From Myxococcales bacterium (GTDB taxonomy: Bacteria; Myxococcota; Polyangia; Polyangiales; Polyangiaceae), in contig JAGQIY010000962.1 of assembly GCA_020430865.1 (NCBI GenBank), positions 1 through 5,070 on the forward strand: 5,070 nt of DNA, given 5' to 3'. The position numbers and the translations under genes are program-made. Under the pieces are notes generated by a model. The model did not search any database. It was not told the origin of the DNA and saw only the letters and a program-made list of their open reading frames with translations. Position 1 is the stretch's first letter. Each line of letters opens with the position of its first letter. Shown in pieces: positions 5,044 through 5,070 of this stretch.

Positions 5044-5070
5044 ATGCGACGACACACCCAGCTCGCCAGG
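5044..5070 (+). CDS. Start of an unidentified gene, 3'-truncated by window edge
   Basis: Only nine codons are visible (MRRHTQLAR), so no function can be assigned. The call rests on the GGAGG ribosome binding site 5 nt upstream and on the upstream TTGACC and palindrome, which look like a promoter/operator. A basic N-terminus of this kind is compatible with a signal peptide or a cytoplasmic protein alike. It is divergent from the MYXO-CTERM gene across 335 bp. Confidence 0.55.

Noticed and set aside
4869..5057. Minus-strand open frame of 62 codons
   Set aside because: It covers the intergenic region and the start of the plus-strand gene at 5044. The product has no domain, third-position GC is low, and no supporting ribosome binding site can be shown.
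4746..5070. Plus-strand frame open from ATG 4746 to the window end without a stop
   Set aside because: It has no ribosome binding site, a lower third-position GC than the real genes and no recognisable motif, and it conflicts with the strong Shine-Dalgarno and ATG at 5044 in another frame. It could be revisited if it stays open beyond the window.

Overview
The window is GC-rich DNA, densely packed with genes, and most likely comes from a myxobacterium or a relative (phylum Myxococcota). The best evidence for that origin is the gene on the minus strand at 3119-4708. It encodes an exported protein with MopE-type Asp/Cys metal-binding repeats and a MYXO-CTERM-like C-terminus: a Cys pair, one hydrophobic helix and an Arg-rich tail. 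Codon use in all recognised genes strongly favours G or C in the third position, and many long open frames are antisense shadows of real genes.

Layout, left to right. (1) 1-807 (+): the end of a radical SAM enzyme of the AmmeMemoRadiSam family (amrS); the window opens just after the expected third Fe-S cysteine. (2) 819-1583 (-): RNase PH (rph), tail-to-tail with amrS. (3) 1609-2301 (+): a six-helix membrane protein of the YjdF/DUF2238 family, divergent from rph with only 25 bp between the start codons. (4) 2329-3114 (+): QueE, 7-carboxy-7-deazaguanine synthase, 27 bp after yjdF and perhaps co-transcribed with it. (5) 3119-4708 (-): the MopE-repeat/MYXO-CTERM surface protein, tail-to-tail with queE across 4 bp. 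(6) 4709-5043: the only sizeable intergenic stretch, with several candidate regulatory elements. (7) 5044-5070 (+): the first nine codons of another gene, behind a strong ribosome binding site.

The genes do not form one pathway. AmrS, RNase PH (tRNA 3' end maturation) and QueE (queuosine/7-deazaguanine synthesis) are mostly chromosomal housekeeping functions. The MYXO-CTERM protein is a lineage-specific cell-surface protein. I see no mobile element, CRISPR array, tRNA, rRNA, toxin-antitoxin pair or defence island, and nothing I can defend as a new system. The items most worth a second look are the uncharacterised propeller/MopE/MYXO-CTERM protein, the perfect 17-bp palindrome upstream of the gene at 5044, the crowded rph/yjdF divergent start region with a possible near-leaderless mRNA, and the perfect hairpin inside the 3' end of queE.
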